From positions 17,207,934 to 17,271,933 of the forward strand of contig NC_045138.2 in the NCBI RefSeq assembly GCF_008831285.2: a DNA stretch of 64,000 bases. The letters are read 5' to 3'. Position 1 is the stretch's first letter; every line of letters starts with the position of its first letter. Positions 24,562-38,169 of this stretch are shown here, piece after piece. This DNA is from Nymphaea colorata (Eukaryota > Streptophyta > Magnoliopsida > Nymphaeales > Nymphaeaceae). Both the position numbers and the translations under genes were made by a program. The notes beneath the pieces were generated by a model. It was not told where the DNA came from and searched no databases. It saw nothing but the letters and a program-made list of their open reading frames with translations.

Positions 24562-25024
24562 TAGGGGTGAACATGAGCTGAGTCGAGCTCGAGTTCAGTC
24601 AGCTCAAGCTCGGCTCGACTAACAAAACCTCGAGCTTAAGAATAGCTCGACGGAAGTTGCTCGAGCTCGACTCGATTAAGGCTCGACAAGTTCGTTTGAA
24701 TGGAATTGATATTTATCGTTATGTGTTGAGCTTGAGCTCAACTTGATTATTGCTCGACAAATTCGTTTAAATAGAATTGATATTCATCGTTACGTGTTGA
24801 GCTCGAGCTCGACTCGATTAACACTCGACAAACTCGTAAACTCGTTTGAATATATCGACTTGATTAAGGATCAAACTCGACTCGGCAGTTAAGTATTGAA
24901 CTTGAATTCAACTCGATTATTTGAACGAATCGACTCGTTAAGCAAATGACTCAGCTTCAACTCGTTTATGAGTCAAGCTTTAACGAGTCGAGTTCGAGTA
25001 GCTTGACTCGTTTGTTCACCCTTA
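24562..25024. mobile_element. hAT-type MITE, CTCGAG-rich, with 8-bp target-site duplication
   Basis: The ends read TAGGGGTGAACA and TGTTCACCCTTA. They are flanked by CTTGAATG (24554-24561) and CTGGAATG (25025-25032), an 8-bp duplication with one mismatch, which is the size made by hAT transposases. The interior carries many GAGCTCGAG and CGACTCG words and no coding capacity. Confidence 0.8.
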
Positions 25025-25032
25025 CTGGAATG

Positions 25033-28000
25033 TTCCCTCATTCGCCTTACTTCCAGTTTCCTGTGACCTGGTACATTACACCCATCAAAAAATATCAAGG
25101 TCCTATCATTTATAAAAATAACATCCACTGAAAAACTGACGATGTGTTTTTAAAGTGCCGTCTACTCTTTTAGGCATGGTAACCTCTTTGGGTTGCAAAC
25201 TCTCTTTTTCAAAATGCATTTTCCTAAATATATATCTCGTTTTTGGGGTTGGGTACAGATCAAACCATTGGATGGACGGCACATATAAATCGATCTTGTG
25301 ATAGACGGCTCAGAAAGGGGCCCCTGTTGAAACAGAACAGCAGTCAGGCACAGAGTGGGGGAGAAATTGTCCTCAGTATGGGTGTCCCTTAGGGGGTTAC
25401 AGTAGGATAATTAATGACAGATGGGTAAGACACCTGACAATGAGTCCAGGAAAATTTGTCATAAGTAAACTGTACTATGCCTAAGCTGTTATATTCCACT
25501 TGTCCTCAAAGCTCAGATGGACTGACAACAAGACAATTTACACTCTGCAATAAATTGTCCTCCTTCCTTCATCATCCTCTCGCGAAAACCAAGACAATTT
25601 ATTGCTCGTTCGAATTTCCAGCCATTTTGAAAATTTACCACTCTTCCTTATCACGCATACCCAACGGAGAGGGTCTTGTCAGATCTGATGCAAAATCACG
25701 TGATGCTTTATATTTAATTTCGAAAAATCAACATATATGTAAAATATAAAAGAATTAAATGAACTTACGGATGCATGGTATTTAAAAAAAAAACTGTCTT
25801 GTATGGCGAAGTTGTTAATGTTATACATGGAGCATTTTTTTTTGCCTTTGAAATATATTTAACCTTGTATTACACTTTGAAAATCGCTTATATGGAGATT
25901 TTGAGAAGTTATTGACATTTTTCACTTTAATTTGCCGCATGCAAATTATAATAGATAGTTAGAAACATTATCGTTTCATGCCTACTTCTTACTTATAATT
26001 TCGAAAAAAATAATATCTTTTGTGGTTTTGGTTTTTTAAATGAAAGCTTCGCTATTCATGAAAATAGCCAAATAAAAGCCTGGAATGAACTCATGCTAGC
26101 TTGAAAAATAAAAGAATAGATGTATTTTTTTTCTTTCACGAAATTACCTTCTATCTAACTTGCATCCTTATTATTTTTACTTTTTTTTGTGTTCCATGTT
26201 GACAAAAATTATTTTAGACTCTAAATTCCCCTTAAAAAGTTTTTTTTAATAAGCCAACGGTAAGCAAAAGCGTAATGTTATCTTGGGGAACCACATTCAC
26301 CGTACTTTAACTTGTACATCAGTGGCACCGTGTTTATAATGCAACTAAGTTGACACCTTGAGAATTAGAAATGAAAGCTGACCACTTAGGATGATCTGAA
26401 CTTCAGTCCAAATCCAAATGTGTATATGATACTACTCACTTCAAGTTAGGAAGATCCAAGTAAATACAAACTAACAATGTTTCAGAAAAGATCCATGCAT
26501 TACTGCAGATGCAATCAAGACAATGGATCCAACTTCCATCTGAACCTGAAAAACAAATGACGATGGATGAATCTGAATTTGAACCCATACATGCTTTCGG
26601 ATCTTCAGTTTGAAGTTTGTTACAAAAAACGCGTTTTATTAAAACAAAATGCGTATAAAACGTGGAAAACAAGTCGGCCGTATAAAATGTGAAAAAATGT
26701 ATTACAAAAAAAGCACCAAAAAAACAAAAAACACGTAAACCCATATAATACCCACATTATACGTATTATATGTGTTTTTTCTCATTTTTTCATATTTTTA
26801 TTAAATTTTTTTATAATTTTTTAAGATTTATTAAATGTTTTAAATTTTTTAAAAATTCGCCGAGATTTTTCCGACATATATAAATTTACCGTATTATACC
26901 CAAGAAATTTCTCACCGTATAATACCCGTACACATTTTTGTGACAATGGACTTTGAACATATGCCTTAAGAAATACAATCTCAAATTTCTCTCATCTCGC
27001 CAAAGCCGATCGCTGGAGACTGAGATGAGCAAGAAAGGAATAAATGGGACTCGTCAAAAGTTACAGCAGAATTGATTAGAGAAAATAAAGAAACCCTAGA
27101 AAGAACATGACTTTGCAGAAGGTTGAGGGATCTGGTTGAACAAGAAAATAACAGCCCTTTTTCCTGCTCCCTCAATAAATACTTTTTAGATGTTTGTTTA
27201 ATGTTTAATGTTCCTTTTCTCACTGGCTTTTAAAAAAAAAAATTTTTTTTCTGAACATCAGGGGCACAAGATCAGATCCAGAACTACTTGAAAAGTTAAA
27301 AGAGCCCAAGAAGAGAACCTCTCTGTCTTTCTCTGCATGTGCTTGTGTTGATGGAATTGAATGCATTCACATTGGAATTGAATTGGGCGCCCCTGATTTT
27401 AGCTCATTGGGAGCTCTGCTCTACTGAAACGAGTGCTGGGCACATTTTAAAGTCCATTTCTGATGATATTTTCAAAATTTTAGCTCCACATATTTTTGTT
27501 TAGGGCTCAAAACTTAGAAATCGACTCTTAAATTGCTTTACTTTGACATGAAAAGAAGCTGCAAGATTTTGAAGTTGTGATGTTGAAGCAATTTTTTTCT
27601 TTGAGCTGCTACCCAAATCAGATGGATCTTCTCATATATATGAAGAAATGACAAGAACCCTCATTTAGAACCCAATACATTTGAAAAATATAAGTTAGGT
27701 ATTGATGAAGACACACTTTTTATACATTCGCCAAGCAATCACTAACATTATAGATCGCAATCTCATTAGATATAGCAAGCCAAGTAGCCAGGTTTTATTT
27801 AATTTCAAGGATAGTTTTCTTTGTGATTGAAAGTAAAATCTCAAAATCTAAGTTCATGATCTTATGATCACTGTTTCATTATGCAACCAATCTACGTAGC
27901 ATCGTCCTTATATTGGTCATTCAAATGCGGATCGCCTCATTAATTCAGTGACAAGGACATCTACCAACTCATCATAATATAGATATATGTATATTTAAAA

Positions 28001-29663
28001 GCCGAAATTCACCATCTTGAGTTCCACGCTATGAGAGGTTGGGACTTATTTGCTCAAACTTGAATGAAAAAATATCAACATAAAATCGTGTTCTTTAAAA
28101 ATGATTAAGCTGCTGAAACTTTTAATTTTTATGAAAACTTAATTTGCAAAAAAGCCAAGTTTTTGGGCCGAATATTCACAACCATGTTTGGTCTTTTTGA
28201 GAAAGAATAATTATGTATACGGAAATTAATCAGACTGCACTATACATATAGTAGAATATGTTATTTCGACAAGCACAAAAAAAAAATCCTTTTAATGTAC
28301 ATCATGAACCATATAACGTATAAAACATGACCCATCTATATAGAACGATATCATTTTTTTTTTCAAACGGTCTTCTTCACATTTATAACTTTTATAATCA
28401 GAAGGCTCGAATGAACCTTTTATAACTACTGTTCATTATGCAACCAATCTACGTCAAAATGGTCTTCCAATCTTAGAAATGTTATACATTTTGATTATAT
28501 ATTCTCATGAGCTTGATATTATCTGTTTTATTTGTTATTACAATCAACTATTATATTTATGTATATTTATATGACAAGCAAAATTTTTTATTATGACCAA
28601 AAGGCCCCTCAACCATTTGGTGAAGTCCAGTAAATGATTGAATTGGTTAATTCTTAATGAACCGGAGCTAGTTGGATCAGGTTGAAGCTTTTCCTTTCTT
28701 ATTCATCTTAGGTCCAAGTCAAATCTGAAGCTTATGAGCGGAGTTAGGATTCTTTTATATACAAGGGCAAAAAAATATAAATTTTTGAAATTTTTAGATA
28801 TAATAAATGATTTTTTTTTTAAATTGACATGTAAACTTTTTTTTTTTTTTGAGAGGAGGCCAAAGCCCTTGCCGTAACCTGGCTTCACCCAATGCAGTGA
28901 CGTACCTTATAGAATTGAAGAACATAGCATCCACAAAAATCAAATTGAAGACCCAGACTTTCGTACACATCTCTGTCCAACCAACTAATCTATGCCTGCT
29001 TGATGCTTAAAATTAACACCGATTCAATTTCAATTGGGGATTTGATTATCGATTCGGTTTTCATATAGATATTTACTGACGGATACACATCGACATATGT
29101 TGACATATGAGCCGATACGCCACTAAATGGAAAACACAAAGAATTCAGTGCACAATTACGGATCCAGGATCCGATAAATGTCAAATGCACGTGCGAAGCT
29201 CTACCGGGCACGTGACAGAGACGATTCGAAGTGGCCAGTTGGATGTTGCCCGGTTTTGAGATCCCCAGGCTCAAAGTACAAGGTTTCGGGTCCCCCGCTT
29301 CAGGGTGGAGGAGGGGTGGGGACCCAATGGCCACCGCCGCTCACCGTCGCTACCATTCCATTACCATCTCATCATCATCCTCGCGATGATAACCATCATC
29401 ATCTTCATCGTATCATCGCCACCATCGTCATGTGCCGCCTTTGGGGAACGTGAGCGCCATGATCAGACATCGTCATCGCCGAAATCACGCCATTTTCTCT
29501 AGTACGAGCGCTTCCTGACAAAGTTTCTCCGTCCAAATCTCGCAATCTTCCGATCATTACCTTCCTTCTTTCTTTCCCGTCTATTGGTCTCCGGTTGATG
29601 GGTTTTTGTCTCCCTAGAGATTCTAGAGAGAGGTTTTAGGAAGATATCAGGTAGGGGAGAGAG
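25033..29663. other. Intergenic and GAUT promoter region, no other gene seen
   Basis: The left 4 kb is strongly AT-rich with homopolymer tracts and no supported coding region; frames of about 90-110 codons (25477-25749, 26436-26744) show no domain. From about 29190 base composition becomes GC-richer, with an ATC/CATC-rich stretch near 29360-29430. The last 150 bp, CT-rich and in places GA-rich, is probably the 5' leader of the GAUT gene. Confidence 0.55.
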
Positions 29664-32600
29664 ATGCATTGGCAGCAGAGGCTTAAGCGGCCGAGGGTGA
29701 TCATCGTCTCATTGCTAGCCGTCTCTGTTCTGGCTCCTATATTGTTCTTGTCTCACAGAATCAACTATTTCTCGAATTTTTCGGGTAAATTTGCGAACTC
29801 CCTTGTTCGTTTACTTATTTTGGATGGTCTGTCGAGGTGCCAATTTCCGTTTTCTGAAAAGAAGGGGAGAAGGCATCCAGATTTCTTACCTATAGCACAT
29901 TGGTATCTTCTAACTGTGTTTGCTTTTCATCCATTTGAAGTGCGCAAGGAATTGGCTGAAGAGTTCAGCAATATCGTAAGTGTCAAAAGGATTCAATTTC
30001 TTTTTTCTTTGATTGTTATTTGCTTTTGAAACGGAATGGATGTTAGTTTCTATGCTATTTATGTTCCTTTGATGCTTTTTGATTGGTATAGAGATTCACG
30101 ACTGATTCACATAGGCTGAATGCGATCCAACAGGTGAAAAATTTAAACCATCTTTGTTCGACCTGTTTTTTGGACAGAACTTATTGCTGCCTTCATCCCT
30201 TTTCATTTATCTAACATTTGGTCGCCATGATTTTTTTGGTTAGGAAGGGGTCAACGATGTGAAGGAGCCTAAACGACTCATTTACAAGGACGAGAACAAT
30301 TCAAATCGTTTTCCAGATAGAGGATTAAGTGGTCAGTTTGTTTTCCCCTAGTCTGCAACTATCTTTACTTTTCTCCATTTGGTTTTTGACTTTCATTCGA
30401 ACAGCTCATGGGAGTAATCATCACGATAAAGACCTTCAAGAAAATCTGCCAGCGAAGACTGGAAAACAGGTGTGTATGACTGCATATATCTTGTTTGTAT
30501 TTCAGATTCTACAACCGGTTACTGCTGTACGGTCCATTTTTTAAAAGTCGAAGATAAGATTCTTTTGTAGTTTGATTCGTTTCTGGTGCATTAAGAGCCA
30601 TGTTGTTTTCACCCTTTGTGGAAGAGATCCTGCACAAGTGATTTTATCCAGATTTTGCAGAAACAGAAGTTTAGCATGTGCTTTGGTTTAGTAATTTAAC
30701 TTCAGGCAGCATCTCAAGAATAGATGCTGCATATGCCAGATACTTGAACACTCTTGTTTGAAGTGGCGGTTATTCGACACGCATGCATTCATATCTTGAA
30801 ATTCTGCAAGTAACCGGTGGAAACAACTCTTATTCCTTGCCTGAGTTTCTCTCAAGCAAGCTTGCCTGGAAGTGCATATAGGTAGTTGCATTTCTATATG
30901 CAAATACATAGATTTGGTCAACATCCAGCATCATAGCACCAATAGGAAATTTCTTTTTGAAATGTTATTACCAACATACACATTGCAAAAGGCTATAAAT
31001 GAAAACATGTGCTTATTGTATGAAATTTCAATGTCAACAGGAATGACATTAGATCCTCTAAGAATCTGATATCCCAGATGTAGTCATTTTTAAACCAAAC
31101 TCACGTGTAAGACAGTTAGAGGGTTTTCCCTAAATTTTTTCATTGACCTTGCTAGTGACAGGCATGCATTTCCTGCCCCGATTTTGTACTTTAAAAATGA
31201 TGTTCAATTATTTTCTATTATGCCACTTGTTTTGTGTATTTAGATGCTTTTGGATGCAAATAGGTGGATTTTTTTTTATGAAAATTACAGTATATATGGT
31301 ACTTTAGATGCTTTTCGATGCAGATAGGTGAGATTTTCTATGAAATTCGCAGTATATGTGGTATTATCATGATTTTACTACGGGGTTGCCACATGTTTGG
31401 TCCAAGTGTAGTTTAGCTGACACAAGCCAGGGAAATAACTAATCCTCAGTTTTCTAGAGACATAGTGAAAGTATGTCTACTGCTTCCCAAAAGCAGGGCC
31501 ACTGATTCCTTGCTTTCTTCAGTTGCGACCTTTTCTTCGATCAGTTGGAAGTCATCTAGGCTGCTGCCGTCATATCTCTTACAACTCTTTTTGAGTAGTT
31601 CAGTAGAGGTGTTGCTTTTGAATCAAAGGTTCCTTGCTTTTGTTGCAGTCTATTGCGTCCTTCCAGTGGCTTTACTTCACCCTTGCATTTGACTCTGAAT
31701 ATTTTTGTTTTGGTTCAGCATTCCAGTCACAAATTTAAGCATGCTCACTTATGCATATATTTTTTCTTGTGTCTGTTCGTGAAGCTAGCCATTTATAATT
31801 TCACAAACACCCATTTGTCAGTTGCATGTTAAATTAGAGGACATCTTCAAATGATCTTTACTGCAATCTTGGTTTACTGTTAGGTTCCATAGGTCATGGG
31901 TCTGTGCCATTTACCTGTCTAACTTGTGATCTGGAAAGTTCCAATAAATACTTGGAACTTATTATTCTTCATTATGAGTTATATCCACACAAATTAAATT
32001 GAATAAAACACAAACATGGTGTTAGCCACCGCTAACCTTGATGAACCCTTACAATAGAAAACCCCTAAACTCCACGCACACACTCATCCCTAATCTCCAT
32101 ATTAGGGTTTCTCCTCCCAGAGGAACACCCACAAGTTTCTGCGATAACCCTCCCTTCTGGCCGTTCCCCCTATTTAAGGCAGTTATTGGGTCAGTCCAGT
32201 GGACCCGACCCTTGATCCCATACCCGATATCTAACACATGCTCATGTGAAATCTATGAGCTACATGCACAAACTCATCTACTTAGTTAAATAACTTAACA
32301 TCAGTGGTGGAGCTATGTTGTAGCTGGTGTGGGCAGTTGCCCGCATCGGTCCTCAAAACTTACTTTATTTACATATAAAAACTTCATTAATTGTCAGTTT
32401 TTTACATATTAGTGCCCCTTAGAGTTTGAAATTTAAACTTAGAGGGTCCTTCAGCTAGAAATTTCTGGTTCCGCTACTACTTAACATCTATACGTCTACA
32501 TACTCCTGAACAAGTTTTGCATGCACAGCAGTAGAACATCATGGACATAGTCAAACTTGTGTTCTGCATGTGTCAGTGGTGGACGTCTTCAGCATCATTC

Positions 32601-35544
32601 TTTTCTTTTTCTTCTTTCTCCTTATATGCGTCTTTCGGAGCTTCACAAAAATGAACAAGTATAAAGCACAGCTTATCTCCCTCACATATTTTTTTTTTTA
32701 TGTTCAACCAATATGTATTGTGGAAAGTGAAAGTGGCATGAATAATCACCATCTTAAAATTTATTTGAACCTTACTGCCTCATTTGTTTTTTTTTGGAAA
32801 CTAGTAGCTTTTAGCATGACTTTGAACTTTGGGTGCTATTTCTCGGTTGTTCAAGTAAGGATCATGGGTTTCCTCATTTTCAGGGTATCATATGAGTATC
32901 CACACTTATGTGGACATGGTTATGCTTTCTTGTGACATCACAAATCTTATTCTGACTGATAAGCTACAGTTAGCTGCATTACCTTTTATCTGCAGAACCA
33001 GACGACCTGGCAACCTGGAGCTAGAAGGGGACAAACCCCCATTTCGAGGCAACCAACTGATGAGAGAGTGAGATTGATGAAGGACCAACTTATCAGAGCC
33101 AAGGCCTACATGAGCTTTGCCCCGCCAACTAGTAACTCTCATTTAGTTAAAGAATTAAGGCTGCGAATACGACAGGTTGAACGAGTGGTTGATACGGCTA
33201 CCAAAGATTCAGATCTGCCAAGGAGGTAACTATAAGTGTACAGTGGTTCCACATTAGCATTTCTATCAGATAAGACTGGACATAAAGTAAATTTCTTCAT
33301 GTTGGTTCACAGTGCAATGAAGCGCATGAGAGCCATGGATGCTGCTTTATTAAAAGCTGCTGCTGTTTATCATGACTGCCCTTCTATGGCAACTAGGCTC
33401 CGTGCTATGGCATTTAACAGTGAAGAACAAGTCCGTGCACATACGAAGCAGACGTCATATCTTATAAAGCTTGCATCTGGCACTCTTCCTAAAGGGTTTC
33501 ACTGCTTGTCAATGCAGCTGACAACTAACTACTTCACATTGCACGAACATCAACAGAAGCTTCCCAACCGACAAAAACTTTTGCAACATGATCTTTATCA
33601 CTTTGCTGTATTCTCAGACAATGTTCTTGCATGTGGAGTGGTTGTGAATTCCACGATCTCCACTTCAATGGTAATGACATTGAGTAATGAAATTATTCCT
33701 GTCTGCATTCAAGGCAGTCAATAGACATGACAAGATACACTTAGTACCCTTTAACCATTGTCACAAATATTCAAGCTATTTTTAAAATATAGTGATATTA
33801 TCACAAAAGAAAAATAAAACGTATTTATCAGGAAAATATTGTGACATTTTCAAAATGCTACCACAAAATAAATAATTTGATATGCAGCACTATAGCATTG
33901 TTGCTTTCTCAGGAAATCCTTTTCTGTATGTATTTTGGTTGTAATTCCATTTCTTTTGTTTCTTTTATTAATTTATTAACTATTTTGGATTTCAAAAATC
34001 TTTATCGATAATTTTATAAGAAAATTAGTGGTCTCACATCTCTATAAAATCTATTATTCTTTACATATTTTTCTTTTTGAAGTTTCCAATAATTTTCTGA
34101 GAAAATTAAAATTAAAAAAGGAAATATCTCGGAAAAGTTGAAATCCCAGTTGATAGATATCCAAGAATAAAATTCATGACAATGCTCTTGACTGATTAAT
34201 GGGAATCAGCTTGCATATTAGTCTTGAAACATGCTTGGATCAATGCTAATTTTTCTTTTTTTCTTTTTCTATTTCAGAATCCTGAAAAAATAGTCTTCCA
34301 CGTGGTAACTGATGCCATGAACTACCCAGCCATGATGATGTGGTTCCTTGTAAATCCTCCAGGCAAGGCGACTATTGAAATTTTGAATATTGATGAACTC
34401 AAATGGCTCCCGACAGGAGCTCACACCCTCTTGCAACAGCTGGAAAAAGACTACTCTAGCTCCTCCATTTCCAGGAACAGGAACCCAAAATATGCATCTC
34501 CACTTAACCACCTTCGTTTTTTCTTGCCAGAATTATTTCCAGCATTGCACAAGATCATTCTTCTTGACCATGATGTGGTAGTGCAGAGAGACTTGAGCAG
34601 GCTATGGCGCCTTAACATGCATGGGAAAGTTATTGGAGTTGTGGAGACATGTGGTGACAGTGAATCACCACGCCACCTGGACACACTCCTCAATTTCTCT
34701 GACCCACTGGTGGCAAGTTCATTCAACAGTAACACATGCTTGTGGGCGTTTGGAATGAACATCTTCGACCTGAGGGAATGGAGGCGCCAGAACTTGACAG
34801 CAGTGTATCACAAATGGCAAGAATTGGTAAGAAAGTCTTACATTGACTCTTTGATTCTTATGTGTTCTAATTGGAGTAACCGACCCTTTCTCTAGTTCTC
34901 ACTTCTCAGTGGGAAAAATTTGTTAGGAGACAAAACTGCAAAGGCCACCTAATCCTGATAATATTGATCATGCTGGTAAAAAATGAGTTGAATCCATCCA
35001 AAGTACAGTTGAGTCTGCCCGAAACAAGTGAGCTGCATTCATTGGTCCAAACATGATTTGTTGGTTACTTTGGGTCAAGCGTTTTGCCTACTTTCAATCT
35101 TATATTGATTGCTTGAATTTTCTGGGGGTTTAACATTCCTCCCCTTATGAACTACTTGTGTTTGAGTCTTAAGACTGTGTAGGAGCAAACTCGTACTTAT
35201 CTTCGGTCGTCTTTTTCTTTTTGCTATCTTTCTTCCTCCCTTTTCAAGCTGTATTTTTTTCATGGCAGAGCAAAAGAAGGCATTTATGGAAGCTGGGGAG
35301 CTTGCCCGTGGGACTAGTCACCTTCTATAACTTGACGACAGTGCTAAACCATAGATGGCATGTGCTCGGCCTTGGCTATGATTCAAGCAAGAGCAGAGAA
35401 GAGATTGAACGGGCTGCTGTGATTCATTATGATGGGAACATGAAACCATGGCTTGACATTGGCATTCCCAAGTTTAAAGGGTATTGGTCCAAATTTCTTA
35501 ATTATGACCAACCCTATCTACAACAGTGCAACATCCATGAATAG
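29664..35544 (+). CDS. GAUT6: GAUT5/6-like alpha-1,4-galacturonosyltransferase, GT8 family, 9 exons, 587 aa
   Basis: Golgi type II membrane glycosyltransferase of the GAUT family, thought to add galacturonic acid from UDP-GalA during pectin synthesis. Exons are 29664-29784, 29941-29975, 30092-30133, 30244-30331, 30405-30469, 32996-33225, 33313-33670, 34278-34826 and 35269-35544, summing to 1,764 bp with all GT-AG junctions in phase. A short basic N-terminus precedes one membrane anchor (about residues 13-33). A variable stem encoded by small exons follows, then the GT8 domain from about residue 250. The nucleotide-sugar/metal motif LLDHDVVVQRDL places the DxD at about 410-412, and HYDGNMKPW near 549 supplies the second conserved H/K set. 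The length fits GAUT5/6 (about 590 aa), and the FSN-I-RFT stem block and CNIHE ending agree. The symbol is by clade; GAUT5 is equally possible. Intron 5 (2.5 kb) carries two transposon insertions. Confidence 0.93.
32020..32236 (+). mobile_element. Solo LTR in GAUT intron 5
   Basis: The 217-bp segment begins TGTTAG and ends CTAACA, the short inverted ends of an LTR. It is flanked by CATGG (32015-32019) and CATGC (32237-32241), a 5-bp duplication with one mismatch. A TATTTAAGG promoter-like motif lies near 32171. No internal retroelement sequence adjoins, so it is a recombination remnant. Confidence 0.75.
32303..32478. mobile_element. Small non-autonomous DNA element with 10-bp target-site duplication
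   Basis: Exact direct repeats ACTTAACATC at 32293-32302 and 32479-32488 flank a 176-bp segment. Its ends, AGTGGTGGAGC and GTTCCGCTACT, are imperfect inverted repeats. A duplication of 9-10 bp fits a Mutator-like element best, but the family is not certain. Confidence 0.7.
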
Positions 35545-35950
35545 CTTCATTCATACTTAGGAAAAACAGAATACCACTTTTAGAGAGCTGCAGTATGATG
35601 CTCAATGCTCAGAAACCCTTGTTTGTTAGAGGTATGATCATGCTCACTGCAACGTCACAGCAGATATATTGAGATATACAGGTCACTGCTTAACAGAGAT
35701 CCAGGCATCTATCATATTTGATTTTTCATTCAGAGTTTCTGCTGCCATTGCAGGTGGAAATTTCTCTTCACATTTCTGCCCAATTTTTCTTTCTTTTCAT
35801 TTTTTCCCTGAGATTTTGGTTGTGATCCTCATAGCGGTGTAAACTTCAGTAATAAATGGAAGAGTTCAACAGTGGTGTATAGTTTACCTTTTCAGTTATT
35901 AAGCAGCAGCAATTCTTCTTGATACAGAATATGAAATAATATCTTGTATG
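35545..35950 (+). other. GAUT 3' UTR and flank
   Basis: Sequence after the GAUT stop is unspliced-looking and AT-rich. Most of it is repeated in inverted form at 39375-39768, which confirms that it belonged to the same ancestral transcribed unit. Confidence 0.6.
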
Positions 35951-38169
35951 TTTTTCTAGGTCGACAACTTCAAAGAAATAGCGAAGTTTTCTCTATGGGC
36001 GACAAAAAGGGGATAGAATGAATCTTTATTAGAAGGGTATTTTGGTTTATTTTCGGTCAATGGTCTGTTTCTCGCATTCTCATTTTTGGGTTGTGCAATG
36101 GAAAGGTAATTCTGGGGATTTGGGGACTTGGTACTTGATCCACGATATCTCCCACCCAATGTCTTTCCATCTTCCGTTGTTTTTGCTGAAGAATGGGTTA
36201 TGTTTTCGATTGGCCAAGAGTCGTAGCCCCCATCAGCCAGACATGTTTCCTTGTATCTCTTTTACTCTTTTGACAGACGTATCTGCTAGATTAATTGCAT
36301 TTCTGGGTTTTCCACGAGAAAAACTTTGACGTTGAAGTTGAACAATTTTATTGCTTTCAGCAAGAAACTTAGAATAATCCATTCTCCTTTATTACATGAT
36401 TGATTAAACTAAACAGAAGGTTCTCTTACTCTCTCGCTCTTTCTCTTTGGCACACACATACAGAGCTGTGGCTGGGGACACGGATGGCAAAATGTGCCAA
36501 GAGCCCCATGTATTGAAAGTGAACTTGAAGCGTTTTGTGGTGAAGTAAAACTTCAGTATGTACCAAAGTATGGGCACCTTTCCCTGGTTTGTGTATCGTC
36601 CTCATGTTTCGAAGAAAATTACTCTTACAAGCGCCGATTTTCAACTGATCAAGTGTGACTAAGTGGACCATCAGAACTTGAGACTTGGATTGTTGTGCTT
36701 GTGCTATAAATAACAAGTGGTTGAATACTTTATGTTTAAGATATAAGGTGATTTGAGGTCTTAGATTTCAATATTATAGATCCTTGATATCCAGTATGAA
36801 CCTGAAATCCTTTGTTTAAAAGATGCAAGAACCAATCTCAAGTCAGACGGTATATCGGGGATCTTAAATATATGAGTTGAAATTAACAGTTTGCTAGAAC
36901 CATAGTTTTAAACTGAGCCTGCGTAAGATCAGACCATCGGCTCCTGACATGTGAAAAACGGATCTCGTGGTAGTTTTCTTTCTTTTTCCGACTAATTATT
37001 TAATTTTTAAATTTAAAATACATTGTTAATCAAATCCGATTCACGAACGGTTCTGATTCCAAATCAATTCACTGAAATCATTTAGCTTTCCGATCCAAAA
37101 ACCGATTTTAATGACATTAAAAACAAGTGAGCAGTAGTCTTCATGGAGTATGTATAATAGAAATCAAGTAAAGAAAAAGAATAAAATTATATATAGAGAA
37201 AATTGATAAGGACGATTGGAACATTTTGCCCTCATCAATGTGAAAGCAAGTGTGCGGTCCTTTTCATGGAATACTGACCATGGTAATTAAGTAAAGGAAA
37301 GAAAAAATAAAAATATATATGAAGAAAAATAATAAGGAACACTGGAAAATCCACTCCTTCCTTATTTACAAGACCTTGTTTCAGGTAAAACTGTTCCTTT
37401 CTCTTGGGTAACAATTGAATGAAGCATGAATGTCTATGAGGTGGTTTGGTCTTCGCCGGAAAATAGTTGGAAGATAGTTGTGTGGGAAGCTGAAAGATTT
37501 ATGTAATTAAAGATCCAAAATAGACATACGCCTTTGCTTCTCTTACCAATTCTCTCCAAACAAACAGATATTAACAAATAAATACTTAATCTAACCAATC
37601 TAGAACCGAATATGCATAACAATACTTGGATGTTTAACCCAAGGCCAGCAAATTAAAGATTTTAAAATACTCCTGTCATACCTTACCAAATGCTAAGTAT
37701 TAATGACCAATATACAACAAAAAATAATTCTTAATATTTTATTTTTCAATGATAACTTGGGGTTTGGTAGTCTCAAGACTTCATAGAATGTGAACTTGCA
37801 TGTTTCTATATAATATAATCCTTTTACTTCATAGTTACCAACTAAACTATTCATCAATCCATTGAATCCTCCACATCCACTAATAAGTCCTCCGAAAGCC
37901 ACATAAAATTTACATGTTTTATATTCAAAGTCAAAGGCTTTCGTTTTGACATGGCCTCAGCGATTTAGTGATTCAGACAATTTTAGCTTTTAGTGAATAA
38001 GTTATGGATCGATTCGGAATATGACTGTACATTTTAACAAGATAAGAACAAATAAAACGTAATATATATAAAAAAAAAGTTGTATGGCGTACGGCGACTT
38101 CAGTCAGCCGGTGAGTTGAATTTGTTTGCCGGTGAACTGAATTAGTTTGCCACCGATCCGGCCGACCTT
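35951..38169. other. Intergenic, no gene seen
   Basis: A roughly 120-bp imperfect tandem duplication lies at about 37125-37350, both copies containing TTCATGGA and AAGTAAAG. A second short tandem (21-bp period, CCGGTGA start) lies at 38108-38149. Open frames such as 36042-36329 show no recognisable features. Confidence 0.55.

Noticed and set aside
32570-32935. 121-codon frame in GAUT intron 5
   Set aside because: It is rich in Phe/Leu from T-tracts, has no domain and sits between exons of a well-supported gene.
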